Assembly: GCF_964222135.1 (NCBI RefSeq)
Contig: NZ_CAXQBR010000051.1
Coordinates: 32,451 to 96,450, forward strand
Length of the DNA stretch: 64,000 nucleotides
Reading direction: 5' to 3'
Source: Euzebya sp.
GTDB taxonomy: Bacteria > Actinomycetota > Nitriliruptoria > Euzebyales > Euzebyaceae
This document shows, piece by piece, positions 1 to 9,025 of this stretch. Made by a program: the position numbers and the translations under genes. Each line of letters opens with the position of its first letter. Positions within the stretch are counted from its first letter, which is position 1. The notes under the pieces were generated by a model. The model was not told the origin of the DNA, searched no databases, and saw nothing but the letters and a program-made list of their open reading frames with translations.

Positions 1-39
1 GACGCCGCCGGCGAGCTCGTCATGGAGTAGCGCGGCCGG

Positions 40-690
40 TCAGCTGGCCGGAAGGGCGACCGCGTCGCCCACCTCGGTGGCCCAGATCCGCGGCTCGCCG
101 CCGTCGGCCGGGACGACCAGCGCGCGGCTGAGGGAGTCCACGACCACGAGCCAGTCCCCGTCCGGGGTCCACCCGACCTGGTACAGCCCGTAATCGTCCG
201 GGGCGTCGAGCTCGAGGACCCGGGCCGTCCCGCCCTCGGGGTCGGTCACCTCCACCCACACCACGCCGTCCCCCTCACCCGTCCTCGCCACCGCCCCGTC
301 CCCGCGCTCGGGGTGCAGGCCGGCCGGGTCGTCGGGGTCGGCCTCCTCGGTGGCGAGCACCGCGCCGGTCGCCAGGTCGATCACGTCCACGACCGGGTCC
401 GGGGTGCGGTAGGAGCGGACGCCGACGCGGCCGGCGGACAGGGCGAGCAGCTCACCCTCGAACGTCGCCCCGCACCCGAGCTCCCGGTCTTCCCCGTCGG
501 CGTCCACGACGTGGAGGCAGGCCCCGTCGTCGTAGCGCACGTAGGCCAGCCGGGCGGTCGGTGCGGGGGAGGGGGACTCCGCGACCGTCGCCGGGGAGGG
601 GTAGGGCCGCACGCCGAAGACCGCGACGATCCCCACGACGACGACCACGACCGCGACGGCCCCCGCCAACGTCCACCCCCGCCGGGTCAC
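40..690 (-). CDS. Membrane-anchored beta-propeller-like protein of unknown function
   Basis: About 216 residues from a GTG start that overlaps the stop of the upstream DUF2157 gene by four bases (GTGA), so the two are probably translated together. The N-terminus VTRRGWTLAG is followed by a strongly hydrophobic stretch (roughly residues 8-27), a signal anchor or uncleaved signal. A Pro/Ser-rich linker and a region with WD40/TolB-like beta segments follow (for example WTPDGDWLVVVDS and RIWATEVGDAVALP). This is an outward-facing domain by inference. Only about one or two propeller blades would fit, so it may be a fragment of a propeller or a different beta fold. No catalytic motif is visible. 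The function is unknown; the coupling to a DUF2157 membrane protein suggests a shared envelope role. Confidence 0.7.
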   Translation of the reverse strand: MTRRGWTLAGAVAVVVVVVGIVAVFGVRPYPSPATVAESPSPAPTARLAYVRYDDGACLHVVDADGEDRELGCGATFEGELLALSAGRVGVRSYRTPDPVVDVIDLATGAVLATEEADPDDPAGLHPERGDGAVARTGEGDGVVWVEVTDPEGGTARVLELDAPDDYGLYQVGWTPDGDWLVVVDSLSRALVVPADGGEPRIWATEVGDAVALPAS

Positions 691-1634
691 CGGTCCACCT
701 CGGTGATCTCGCGGCGGAGGACGACCAGCCCGACGGCGGCGGCGACCAGCAGCAGACCGGCGAGGAGCAGGGCGAGGGGCGCGCCGATCGAGTCGGCGAA
801 GAACTCGAACACGGCCTGGGGTGCGAAGACGAAGACCCCGGCGACGGCGAAGCTCAGCAGCACCGTGTCGGCGATGGCGGTCGCCACCCACAGGAGGGCC
901 CCGGCGGACACGAGGGCGAGGACGAGCCCGACCGCGCCGGGCTCGCCGAACGCGGCGACCTGGCAGCCAACGCCGATGGCCAGCAGGCCCACCACCTGCG
1001 TGGTCCGGGGCGGCATCAGCCAGCCGCCGGCGCCGAGGAGGAGGAACGCGACGCCGACGGCCCACAGGAGCAGGCCTGTGTAGAGCTCGTCGACGGAGGC
1101 CTCGGGGTAGGCGAGGGCCGTCATCGCGACCCCGATGACGCCGGCCGCCAGCGCGACGACCTGCAGCGGTGCCGGGCGGCGGCGGTGCAGCGCTGCCGCC
1201 GCCACCGTCGTGCAGACCGCGACGACCAGGGCCGTCGCCCGGTCGGCCAGGTCGGCCTGCTCGGCGGCCAGCCCCGCGCTCGCGGCGACGCCGACGGCCG
1301 TCGCGAACCAGAGCACGCTGGTCAGGCGCCGGATGGTGCCGCTCTCCCGGTGCCGCAGCACCCACCCGGCTGCGAACACCGCGACGGTCAGCGTGAGCGC
1401 CAGCACCAGCCGACCCCACGGTGCGATCCGGTCCCACCACTCGCCGAGCACGAGGCCGGTGGCGACCACGGTCAGCGCGGCGCCCAGGTAGCCGATCGAC
1501 TCGGCGAGCACGGACCGCCGGTCGTCGTCCCGGCCGGCCCGCCCCTCCCTCGCCCGGATCCGATCGGCCTGGTCGGCGCTGACCAGGCCCTCGCGCACCC
1601 AGACGTCGAGGCGCTCCTCGAGCACGATCCGCAT
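687..1634 (-). CDS. DUF2157-type polytopic membrane protein
   Basis: About 315 residues from an ATG preceded by a GGTGAGGTGACG purine-rich stretch. Longer in-frame extensions upstream lack coding character. The N-terminus (LEERLDVWVREGLVSADQADRIRA) is the soluble helical head typical of DUF2157 proteins, followed by eight or more hydrophobic helices (for example SIGYLGAALTVVATGLVLG and LVLALTLTVAVFAAGWVL). The family is found in many bacterial envelopes and has no assigned biochemical role. Its stop codon overlaps the start of the downstream membrane-anchored gene, forming a two-gene unit. The assignment to the family is good; function is not known. Confidence 0.8.
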   Translation of the reverse strand: MRIVLEERLDVWVREGLVSADQADRIRAREGRAGRDDDRRSVLAESIGYLGAALTVVATGLVLGEWWDRIAPWGRLVLALTLTVAVFAAGWVLRHRESGTIRRLTSVLWFATAVGVAASAGLAAEQADLADRATALVVAVCTTVAAAALHRRRPAPLQVVALAAGVIGVAMTALAYPEASVDELYTGLLLWAVGVAFLLLGAGGWLMPPRTTQVVGLLAIGVGCQVAAFGEPGAVGLVLALVSAGALLWVATAIADTVLLSFAVAGVFVFAPQAVFEFFADSIGAPLALLLAGLLLVAAAVGLVVLRREITEVDR

Positions 1635-1749
1635 CGTCACCTCACCGGTCGCTGCGCCCGCCGTGGGCGCGGTCGGCACCCAGCGTGCCACCACCGGTCC
1701 CGCCCGCGGGGGACGCCCCGGCGAGGCCCGCGACGCGGAGATCCGTCTT

Positions 1750-1766
1750 GGTGACCAGGTGTCACC
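1750..1766. promoter_or_regulatory. Small inverted repeat upstream of the DUF2157 gene
   Basis: GGTGAC and GTCACC arms separated by five bases lie about 115 bases upstream of the DUF2157 start and about 95 bases past the stop of the ABC permease, both on the minus strand. The spacer holds no other gene. It could be an operator or part of a terminator; there is no U-tract. The surrounding 1635-1859 stretch shows no other feature. Confidence 0.25.
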
Positions 1767-1859
1767 CCATGGACGGCGGCCGGTGCGTCGGCCTACGGTG
1801 GGCCCGTCGCCCTCGCCGTCCGTCCCCCCCTGGGCGGCGGGGGCGACTCTCCCCCGACC

Positions 1860-3485
1860 TCAGCCCGCCCGGCGGTCCCGCCGCGCGAACCGCCACGCGC
1901 TCACCGCCGTCAGACCGACGCCGAGCGCGGCGAGCAGGGCCGCGGCGGTGGGGGCCCCGTCCGCGGCGGGCACGAGGCCCACGTGGGCGCGCACCGACAG
2001 GTCCCGCGCCCAGGGCGGCAGGTCCAGCGCATCGCCGAGGAACGCCACCGCGGTGGCCCAGCCGACGACGACCCAGCCGACGGGCAGCGACCGGGCGCCG
2101 GCCGTCGCGCCGACCGCGGACAGGCCCACGACGGCGGCGAGGGCCGGCAGGTACCACAGCGCCGCGGACAGGGCGGTCCCGACCGATGCCACGTCGCCGT
2201 CGGACACCCACGCGCCGACGCCGAGACCCGCACCGCCGCTGAGGAGTGCCACCAGCGCGATGCCCGTCGGCAGGCTGGCCAGGACCGCCCACCAGCGCAT
2301 CCGGGTCGTCGCGGTGGCGAGCACCAGCCCGGTTCGGCCGGCGCCCTCCTCCTGGACCAGACGGCCGATCGACTGCGCCGCGGCCGCGGCCGCGAGCAGC
2401 GCGACCAGCACCAGCCCGAAGCCCATCAGGTTGTCCGTCGCCGCCCCGCCGATCACCTCGGCGAGCGCCGGGTTCGACTCGGTCAGCACCCGCACCTCCC
2501 GTGCCAGCAGGCCGAACGCCGACCCGGCCACGGTCGCGCCCACCACCCACGCGATCGCGGCGGTCCGCAGCAGCCGCCAGGCCAGCCCGCGGACGGTGCG
2601 GACGTCCCCGCGGGCTGGACCGCGTCGCTCGGCCACGACCCCGGCGCCGAGGTCGCGGCGGCCCCGGACCCAGATCGCCGCGCCCAGCGCCACGGCCGTC
2701 GTCGCGAGGAGCGCCGCGAACGGCCACGCCGCCGGATCCCCGAAGGGCCGGATCGCCGACATCCACCCCATCGGCGTCGCCCACAACCCCTCGACGACGT
2801 CGTCCGGCAGCAGGGTGACGTCGACGGCGGCGCGCGCGACGAAGGTGGCCGAGACGACGGTCACCCCGATGAGGTAGGCGCTCCGCGCGGTCTGGGCGAG
2901 CTCGGCGGCGACCAGCCCGACGGCCGCGAAGACCAGGGTGAGGCCCAGCACCCCCGCGCTGTAGAGCGCGGCCCCCTCCACCGCCACGCCGGCCGCGGCC
3001 ATGCCGGCCCAGGTGAGGGCACCGGCGAGCGCCAGGGCGAGCCCGACCACGACCGCTCCCGACAGCAGGGGCGCCATCCTCCCCACCCTTGCGGCGGTCA
3101 CCAGCTCGGCGAGGCCCGCCTCCTCCGGCCGGCGGGTGTGGGCGATGGCCAGGTGCACGGCGATCATCGGGATGAGCAGCAGCGCGAAGAAGCCGCCTTC
3201 GAACGCCGCGATGCCACCGATCGTCCCGAGGTCCAGGGGCGCGCCGTTGAAGGCCACGGTGGCCGGGGAGTCCCCGACCGTCGCGGCGTACACCGCCCGG
3301 TCCTCGGCCTCGGCGTACAGCCCGCCCACCCCGGCCGCGGTCCCGCCCAGCGCGACCGCGATCGCCACCGGCCAGCCGAGGAGGCCGCGCCAGGACGTCC
3401 GCAGGTGCAGGCGGACCATGGCCGCCGTGCCGCTCGACGGGCCGCCGCGGCGCTCCGCGTCCGGGCGGAGCGCGACCGCGCTCAT
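1860..3485 (-). CDS. ABC-2 type exporter, permease subunit (about 541 aa)
   Basis: Membrane subunit of a two-gene ABC exporter. It starts at an ATG that overlaps the ATPase stop (ATGA), a strong sign of translational coupling. After a short basic N-terminus (MSAVALRPDAERR) come about 12 hydrophobic segments arranged as two halves of six, for example LLGWPVAIAVALGGTAAGVGG and GGFFALLLIPMIAVHLAIAH. The length and the two-fold layout match the large actinobacterial permeases often annotated as polyketide-antibiotic exporters (ABC-2 superfamily), in which one polypeptide replaces a permease pair. Substrate cannot be read from the sequence. A divergent TetR gene suggests induction by a small hydrophobic compound. 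Confidence 0.85.
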   Translation of the reverse strand: MSAVALRPDAERRGGPSSGTAAMVRLHLRTSWRGLLGWPVAIAVALGGTAAGVGGLYAEAEDRAVYAATVGDSPATVAFNGAPLDLGTIGGIAAFEGGFFALLLIPMIAVHLAIAHTRRPEEAGLAELVTAARVGRMAPLLSGAVVVGLALALAGALTWAGMAAAGVAVEGAALYSAGVLGLTLVFAAVGLVAAELAQTARSAYLIGVTVVSATFVARAAVDVTLLPDDVVEGLWATPMGWMSAIRPFGDPAAWPFAALLATTAVALGAAIWVRGRRDLGAGVVAERRGPARGDVRTVRGLAWRLLRTAAIAWVVGATVAGSAFGLLAREVRVLTESNPALAEVIGGAATDNLMGFGLVLVALLAAAAAAQSIGRLVQEEGAGRTGLVLATATTRMRWWAVLASLPTGIALVALLSGGAGLGVGAWVSDGDVASVGTALSAALWYLPALAAVVGLSAVGATAGARSLPVGWVVVGWATAVAFLGDALDLPPWARDLSVRAHVGLVPAADGAPTAAALLAALGVGLTAVSAWRFARRDRRAG

Positions 3486-4414
3486 CGCCTGACCCCCTCG
3501 GCGGCCTGGCTGTAGTGCTGCAGGAAGAGCTCGTCGAGGCTCGGGGGCTCCACGACGAGGTGCGTGGGCGCCGCGCCGCCGATGACCGACACGGCGCCGG
3601 CGAGCGAGGCGCCCCCGACCCGTGCGACCGTGCGGACCCCGTCCGCGCCCGGTGTGGACTCGAGCACCTCGACGCCGTCGACCTCCGCGAGCCCGGGCAT
3701 CGGTTCCGGCGTGATCACCGTCACGGTGGTGCCGGCGTCCTGGGCCAGCTCGGCCAGCGTGCCGGTCCGGACCGCCCGGCCGTCGCGCAGGATGGTCACC
3801 CGGTCGCAGAGCGCCTCGACCTCGCCGAGGATGTGGCTGGACAGCAGCACGGTCCGGCCCTCGGCGACCGCCTCGCGGATGCACTGCTGGAACACCGACT
3901 CCATCAGCGGGTCCAGGCCGGCCGTGGGCTCGTCGAGGACCAGCAGCTCGGCATCGGTGGCGAGCGCCGCCACCAGCGCGACCTTCTGCCGGTTGCCCTT
4001 CGAGTACGTGCGCGTCCGGCGGGTCGGGTCCAGGCGGAACCGGTCGACCAGCTCGTCGCGGCGGTCGCGGTCCTGGCTGCCCTGCAACGAGCCCAGCAGG
4101 TCGATGCACTCACCGCCGGTCAACGAGGGCCAGAGGGCGACGTCGCCGGGGACGTAGGCCAGGCGCCCGTGGATGGTGACCGCGTCGGTCCACGGGTCGA
4201 GCCCGAAGACCTGCGCACGTCCACGGTCGAGACGGAGGTGGCCCAGGATCGCCCGGATGGTCGTGGACTTGCCGGCGCCGTTGGGGCCGAGGAACCCGTG
4301 GACCTCGCCGTGGCGCACCTCGAGGTCGAGGCCGTCGAGCGCGGTCACGTCGCCGAAGCGCTTGACGAGCCCCTCCGCGCGGATGGGTAGGGTGTCTGGC
4401 AGTCGCTGCCTCAT
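3482..4414 (-). CDS. ABC exporter, ATP-binding subunit (about 310 aa)
   Basis: Cytoplasmic ATPase that energises the exporter encoded directly downstream. Walker A is GPNGAGKST at residues 43-51, the signature segment is YSKGNRQKVAL (SKGNRQ in place of the usual LSGGQ), and Walker B is LLVLDEPTAGLDP. A C-terminal extension of about 90 residues after the D-loop is typical of drug- and antibiotic-exporter ATPases (DrrA type). The SKGNRQK signature is common in that subfamily and is not a defect. The start codon lies within a cluster of TGGCAGT repeats that also covers the divergent tetR promoter, so transcription is likely controlled by that regulator. Confidence 0.92.
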   Translation of the reverse strand: MRQRLPDTLPIRAEGLVKRFGDVTALDGLDLEVRHGEVHGFLGPNGAGKSTTIRAILGHLRLDRGRAQVFGLDPWTDAVTIHGRLAYVPGDVALWPSLTGGECIDLLGSLQGSQDRDRRDELVDRFRLDPTRRTRTYSKGNRQKVALVAALATDAELLVLDEPTAGLDPLMESVFQQCIREAVAEGRTVLLSSHILGEVEALCDRVTILRDGRAVRTGTLAELAQDAGTTVTVITPEPMPGLAEVDGVEVLESTPGADGVRTVARVGGASLAGAVSVIGGAAPTHLVVEPPSLDELFLQHYSQAAEGVRR

Positions 4415-4450
4415 GGCAGTGACTGTATCGAGTTCTGGCAGTGACTGCCA
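4397..4450. promoter_or_regulatory. TetR operator cluster between exporter and regulator
   Basis: Three related elements occur within 54 bases. At 4436-4450 there is a perfect 15-bp palindrome, TGGCAGTGACTGCCA. At 4414-4425 is TGGCAGTGACTG, and at 4397-4410 TGGCAGTCGCTGCC. The first covers the earliest possible GTG start of tetR, and the last two cover the ATPase start codon. The position between divergent genes and the palindromic form fit TetR-family operators. Binding by the adjacent regulator is inferred. Confidence 0.6.
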
Positions 4451-4479
4451 GGACCTTACGCGTCGATGGGACGGATGGG

Positions 4480-5049
4480 ATGGCAGGGCTGCGCGCGCAG
4501 AAGAAGGCCGCCACGATGCGGCACGTCCAGGGCGTCGCCATGGACCTCTTCGACGCGCACGGCTTCGACGCGGTCACGATCGAGCAGGTCGCCGCCGCGG
4601 CGGAGGTCTCGCCCCGGACCGTCTACCGGTACTTCGGGACCAAGGAGGGGCTGGTCCTCAGCGACGAGCAGGACGAGCACCTCCTCGAGGCCGTCGTGGC
4701 GCGCCTGGACCGCACGGAGCTGCGCGAGGCGTTCCTCGACGCCGTGCGCGAGTCGGGCCCCGAGCTCCTCGAGGCCGACCTCGACCTCGCTCGACGGCGG
4801 GTGCGCCTGATGGTGGAGGTGCCCGCGGTCCGCGCAGCGGGGCTGCTGGTCATGGACCAGCTGGTCCAGCACGTCTGGGATGCGCTCCCGGACGCCGCTC
4901 GCCGGGACCCCATCGTCGACCGGGCGCGGGTCGCCGCCGTCCTGTGGCCCGTCTTCACCGGTCTCGAGACCTGGTACCTGGAGGGGTCGGACGAGCCGCT
5001 CGACCGGTTGCTGGTGCGGATACTCGAAGACGCGGCCCCCCGCGGCTGA
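4480..5049 (+). CDS. TetR-family transcriptional regulator
   Basis: About 189 residues if started at ATG (MAGLRAQKKAATMRH); an in-frame GTG 39 bases upstream falls inside the operator palindrome and is less likely. The N-terminal helix-turn-helix is clear: VTIEQVAAAAEVSPRTVYRYFGTKEGL is a textbook TetR recognition region at about residues 32-56. The C-terminal half is an all-helical ligand-binding domain with no close motif. The gene is divergent from the ABC exporter and shares a TGGCAGT-type operator cluster with it, so it probably represses both transcripts and is released by an exported compound. Confidence 0.88.
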   Translation: MAGLRAQKKAATMRHVQGVAMDLFDAHGFDAVTIEQVAAAAEVSPRTVYRYFGTKEGLVLSDEQDEHLLEAVVARLDRTELREAFLDAVRESGPELLEADLDLARRRVRLMVEVPAVRAAGLLVMDQLVQHVWDALPDAARRDPIVDRARVAAVLWPVFTGLETWYLEGSDEPLDRLLVRILEDAAPRG

Positions 5050-5055
5050 CCGTGG

Positions 5056-5655
5056 TCAGCGCGTCAGCCCGAGGGTCGCGATCAGGTCCTCGTGCAGCTG
5101 GAACCAGACCAGGTGGCAGGAGTCCCGATCGGTGGCCGTGATCCAGGCAGGATCGTCGGCGGCGCGCCGGAGCGCGTCGGCGAAGCGGCGGTGGTAGCCG
5201 GCGAACCGCAGCAGGTGCGAGGTGAGCCGCCGCTCGAGCTCCGCCAACGCCTCAGCGGCCCGGGTCAGCGTCGCCACGGTCGCCTCGATGGGGGGCGAGG
5301 TGGCGCCGATCCCCAGCTCGGCGAGCTGCCAGGCGGTGCACGCCCGGCTCACCTCGGCGTTGAGGGGCAGGAAGTCCCGGTGGACGTCCTCGACGACGTC
5401 GCGGGCGTCGACGGCGTCGAGCTCCGCGGCCAGCATCCGCTCGCCGTGCCGCCGCCCCTCCTCGGTCAGCGACCAGCCGTCGCTGCCCGCGAACGCCGAG
5501 CGGGCGACGTGTCCCGCCGCCTGGTCGTCGAGCAGGTGGCCCAGAACCTGCTCCTCGGGGAGGTCGACCTGCGCGGCGATGCGATCCGCTCCGGCGAACC
5601 CGAGCGTCCGCACGGCGTGCAGGACCCGGAGCGCGGGAGGGGTGGGGGCCGTCAC
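5056..5655 (-). CDS. Winged-helix-like regulator, last gene of the PEP-mobile-domain operon
   Basis: About 199 residues from a GTG that overlaps the stop of the preceding gene (GTGA). The N-terminal 75 residues look like a MarR-type winged helix: RVLHAVRTLGFAGADRIAAQVDLPEEQVLGHLL, then a wing-like WSLTEEGRRHGERML. The C-terminal 120 residues are helical with an aromatic, charged tail (DRDSCHLVWFQLHEDLIATLGL). Proteins of this layout occur next to free-standing PEP-utilising mobile domains in other actinobacteria and are usually labelled transcriptional regulators. Biochemical role is not established. It is the third of three genes joined by 4-base overlaps. Confidence 0.65.
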   Translation of the reverse strand: MTAPTPPALRVLHAVRTLGFAGADRIAAQVDLPEEQVLGHLLDDQAAGHVARSAFAGSDGWSLTEEGRRHGERMLAAELDAVDARDVVEDVHRDFLPLNAEVSRACTAWQLAELGIGATSPPIEATVATLTRAAEALAELERRLTSHLLRFAGYHRRFADALRRAADDPAWITATDRDSCHLVWFQLHEDLIATLGLTR

Positions 5656-5984
5656 CGGCGTGGGCCCTGGTCGGCGGTGACCGTCCCGAGGCTGCCGTCG
5701 ACGACGACGCGCTGGTCGTCCGCCAGCACCGCCATGGCGTCGGCAACCCCGGTGACGGCGGGGACGCCGAGCTCGCGGGCCACGATCGCGGCGTGGGAGA
5801 GGATCCCTCCCCGCTCGGTCACGACGGCCACGGCGCGGGTCAGCAACGGCGTCCACGCCGGTGACGTCGTCGCGCAGACGAGCACGTCGCCGCGTCGGAA
5901 GGTGCCGAAGTCGTCCAGGTCGCGGATGACCCGGACCGGTCCGCTGCCGATGCCGGGGCTCGCGGGCGTGCCGCGGAGGATCAC
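5652..5984 (-). CDS. Free-standing PEP-utilising enzyme mobile (swivelling His) domain
   Basis: About 110 residues from a GTG overlapping the upstream stop. The core motif TERGGILSHAAIVARELG matches the phosphohistidine loop of PEP synthase, pyruvate phosphate dikinase and enzyme I; the His in GILSHAA is the expected phosphorylated residue. In those enzymes this domain shuttles phosphate between a nucleotide-binding domain and a PEP/pyruvate barrel. Here neither partner domain is present in the gene or nearby. The protein could receive phosphate from a kinase elsewhere, or use the His loop for binding only. It lies between two DNA-binding-like genes in one coupled operon, which suggests a regulatory rather than a catabolic role. 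Confidence 0.82.
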   Translation of the reverse strand: MILRGTPASPGIGSGPVRVIRDLDDFGTFRRGDVLVCATTSPAWTPLLTRAVAVVTERGGILSHAAIVARELGVPAVTGVADAMAVLADDQRVVVDGSLGTVTADQGPRR

Positions 5985-6370
5985 GGCGCCGGCTCGACCG
6001 GGGACCCGCCGAGCCGCCCGCTGACGCGTGCCATCCGCTGCTGGGCCGCCTGGGGGGAGTCGAGGCCCAGCGACTCGGCGATCTGCCGCCACGTCATCGC
6101 CGCACCCCGCGCCGCGAAGAGCAGGGCGGCTTCCACCTGGTCGAGCTCCGCGCGAGCCGGGCCGAGGAGCGCCAGCCCTGCGGCGACGACGTCTGCGGGC
6201 ACGTCGGGGTCGCGGGACCGCCAGGCGGCGAGTCGCACGAGGTCCCCGTCGGGGACGGGTTGCCCGGGGTGCTGCCACGGCCGCGGCGGGAGCTCGGCCG
6301 GTCCCCCCGCTCGGAGGACATCTCGCGCGACGTCCAGTGCCGCTGCCACCGCATCGTCGTCCGCTCCCAT
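5981..6370 (-). CDS. Small HTH protein, first gene of the PEP-mobile-domain operon
   Basis: About 129 residues from ATG (MGADDDAVAAALDVA); an upstream ATG would add seven residues. The C-terminal region AAMTWRQIAESLGLDSPQAAQQRMARV has the pattern of a sigma-70 region 4 or HTH recognition unit (TWxxIAExLGLxSPQAAxxR), while the first 70 residues are Pro- and Ala-rich with no obvious domain. The last four bases overlap the GTG of the mobile-domain gene. It is probably a DNA-binding protein governing this operon; target unknown. Confidence 0.6.
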   Translation of the reverse strand: MGADDDAVAAALDVARDVLRAGGPAELPPRPWQHPGQPVPDGDLVRLAAWRSRDPDVPADVVAAGLALLGPARAELDQVEAALLFAARGAAMTWRQIAESLGLDSPQAAQQRMARVSGRLGGSPVEPAP

Positions 6371-6401
6371 CGGGGAAGTGGACCCCATCAACGGGCAGTT
6401 G

Positions 6402-7497
6402 TCAACGTTCTGTTGAAGATAGGTCGAAGGTGACCTCGGGGAGGGCCACCGTGACGGTCAACCCGCCCGCGGGGCCCGGGCAGAGGGTGAGCCGGCCCTC
6501 GTGCGCCCGCGCGATGCGGTCGACGATGGCGAGGCCCAGGCCGACGCCGGCGTGACCGTGACGGGCGCGTCCGCCGCCGCGCTGGAACGGCTCGGTGAGC
6601 GTGGGTACCACGTGCGGCAGGACCCGCTCGCCGGTGTTCTCCACGCGCAGGGTCGCGGTGCCGTCGCCGGTGGCGGTGGTGACCTGCACGGTGCCGCCGT
6701 CGGGCAGGTTGTGCACGACGGCGTTGTGCAGGAGGTTCGTGGTCATCTGCAGGAGCAGCGCCCGCGATCCCGCCGCGTGCGCCACCTCCCCGACGGTCTC
6801 GATGGTGACGCCGTGGGACTCCGCGAGCGGGAGGAGCGCCTCGGTCGCCTCCTCCGCGACCAGGGACAGGTCGACGACCTCGCGGGCGACGGGTCCGCGG
6901 TCGGCGCGGCTGAGCGCGAGCAGGGCCTCCGTGAGGTCGATCGCCCGGTCGTTGACGACCCGGAGGCGCGCCAGCAGCTCCCCGGTGTCGTGGTCCGGGT
7001 CCTGGATGGCGACGTCGAGCAGGGTCTGGGTGACCGCCAGGGGCGTCCGCAGCTCGTGGGAGGCGTTGGCGGCGAACCGCTGCTGCTCCGCGACGTGGGC
7101 CTCGAGGCGGGACAGCATCGCGTCGAAGGCGTCGGCCAGCTCGCGGAACTCGTCCTGGCCGCCCTCCAGGTGGATCCGGTGCGACAGCGAGCCGCCCGCG
7201 GCCCGCCGCGTGGCGCTCGTGATGCGCGTCAGCGGCGCGAGCACCTGCCCGGCGAGGAACCAGCCGCCGACCAGTCCCACGACGAGCAGCAGCACCAGCG
7301 CCTGCGCCGCCCGGGGGGCGAAGGCCTCCAACAGGTCCGACCGGGTCGGGCTGTACGGGCCGGGACCCCGCGTGGCCTGGTCGGGGACGTAGCGGAGCAG
7401 GAACACCCACACCGTCGCGAGCAGCGCCGCCCCGGTCAGCACGACGACGCCGGCGTAGCTGAGGGTCAGCTTGAGGCGGACGCTGAGCCCGGGCGGC

Positions 7498-7505
<8 letters not shown>
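6402..7505 (-). CDS. Sensor histidine kinase, VanS/MtrB-like (367 aa)
   Basis: Membrane sensor kinase. A first transmembrane helix lies near residues 15-37 and a second near 66-86 (ALVLLLVVGLVGGWFLAG), with a short extracellular loop of about 30 residues between, too small for a classical sensor domain. A HAMP linker follows, then an H-box ASHELRTPL with the phosphorylated His near residue 149. The N-box is NLLHNAVVHNL and a G-box segment is GVGLGLAIVDRI. It starts at a GTG eight bases inside the response-regulator gene, so both are translated from one message. A small loop between helices is typical of kinases that sense the membrane or cell-wall precursors. Confidence 0.92.
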
Positions 7506-8193
<688 letters not shown>

Positions 8194-8280
8194 GGCCCCG
8201 AGGCTACGAGCGCGCGCGTATCGCGGGCGTATGGAGAAGCCCAGACGGGCTCGCAACACCGGGTTCCCTCCACTGGGCCC

Positions 8281-8940
8281 ATGCACCGGATCGCACCCGC
8301 ACCTGCCCGCACCGAGCGGATCTCCCGGACCCTCGCCCTCCTCGTCGTCAGCGCCGGCCTCGTCGTGGCCCTCGGCGCGCTCGTCGTCGCGACGGCATGG
8401 ACGGGGACGACCGCATCGGGGATGCCCGCGTTGGCCGGTGGCCCGTCGGCTGGACCCGCGTCGCCCGGATGGTCGGACGGGGTCGTCGACCGCGCCGACG
8501 GCGTGCTGCCGGACGGCGTCACGGCGTTCGACGAGGACCTCCCGGGCGTGGCGGGCCTCGACCCCGCGCTGCTCGCGGCGTTGCGCGATGCCACGGTCGC
8601 CGCCGCCGAGGACGGCATCGCCATCGTCGTCAACAGCGGCTGGCGGTCGGCGGAGCACCAGGACCAGCTGCTCGCCGAGGCGGTCGCCGAGCACGGCTCG
8701 CTGGAGGAGGCGGCCCGCTGGGTGGCCACCTCGACGACCTCCCCCCACGTGTCGGGCGATGCCGTCGACATCGGGCCGTTCGACGCGATGGACTGGGTGG
8801 CCCGCCACGGCGCGGCGCACGGGCTGTGCCGGATCTACGCCAACGAGCCGTGGCACGTCGAGCTGCGCCCCGACGCCGTCGAGCGCGGTTGCCCCCCGCC
8901 GTACCCCGATCCCACGCACGATCCGCGGATGCAGGGCTGA
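8281..8940 (+). CDS. D-alanyl-D-alanine carboxypeptidase, VanY type (219 aa)
   Basis: Zinc peptidase that trims the terminal D-Ala from peptidoglycan stem peptides. The N-terminus has a short charged segment and then a transmembrane anchor (LALLVVSAGLVVALGALVVATA), placing the catalytic domain outside the membrane. Peptidase M15B motifs are intact: SPHVSGDAVDIG supplies the zinc His and Asp (SxHxxGxAxD), and NEPWHVEL supplies the catalytic Glu and the third zinc ligand. It is divergent from a VanRS-like two-component pair, an arrangement seen around vanY genes in actinobacteria. There is no vanHAX nearby, so glycopeptide resistance as such is not indicated. Confidence 0.9.
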   Translation: MHRIAPAPARTERISRTLALLVVSAGLVVALGALVVATAWTGTTASGMPALAGGPSAGPASPGWSDGVVDRADGVLPDGVTAFDEDLPGVAGLDPALLAALRDATVAAAEDGIAIVVNSGWRSAEHQDQLLAEAVAEHGSLEEAARWVATSTTSPHVSGDAVDIGPFDAMDWVARHGAAHGLCRIYANEPWHVELRPDAVERGCPPPYPDPTHDPRMQG

Positions 8941-9025
8941 TCAGGGCACGCAGCCCACCGGATCGATCACCAGCGCTCGAAAGGGGGCGACGCACCAGAA
9001 CCTCCTGAGCCGGAGCTGCAGGCGA

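Noticed and set aside
1983..3515. Long plus-strand frame opposite the ABC permease
   Set aside because: Arg/Gly/Asp-rich nonsense with no motif; the minus strand carries a clear coupled exporter.
8281..8940. Part of a glycopeptide-resistance cluster
   Set aside because: Only a VanRS-like pair and a VanY-type peptidase are present; vanH, vanA and vanX are absent, so cell-wall turnover is more likely.
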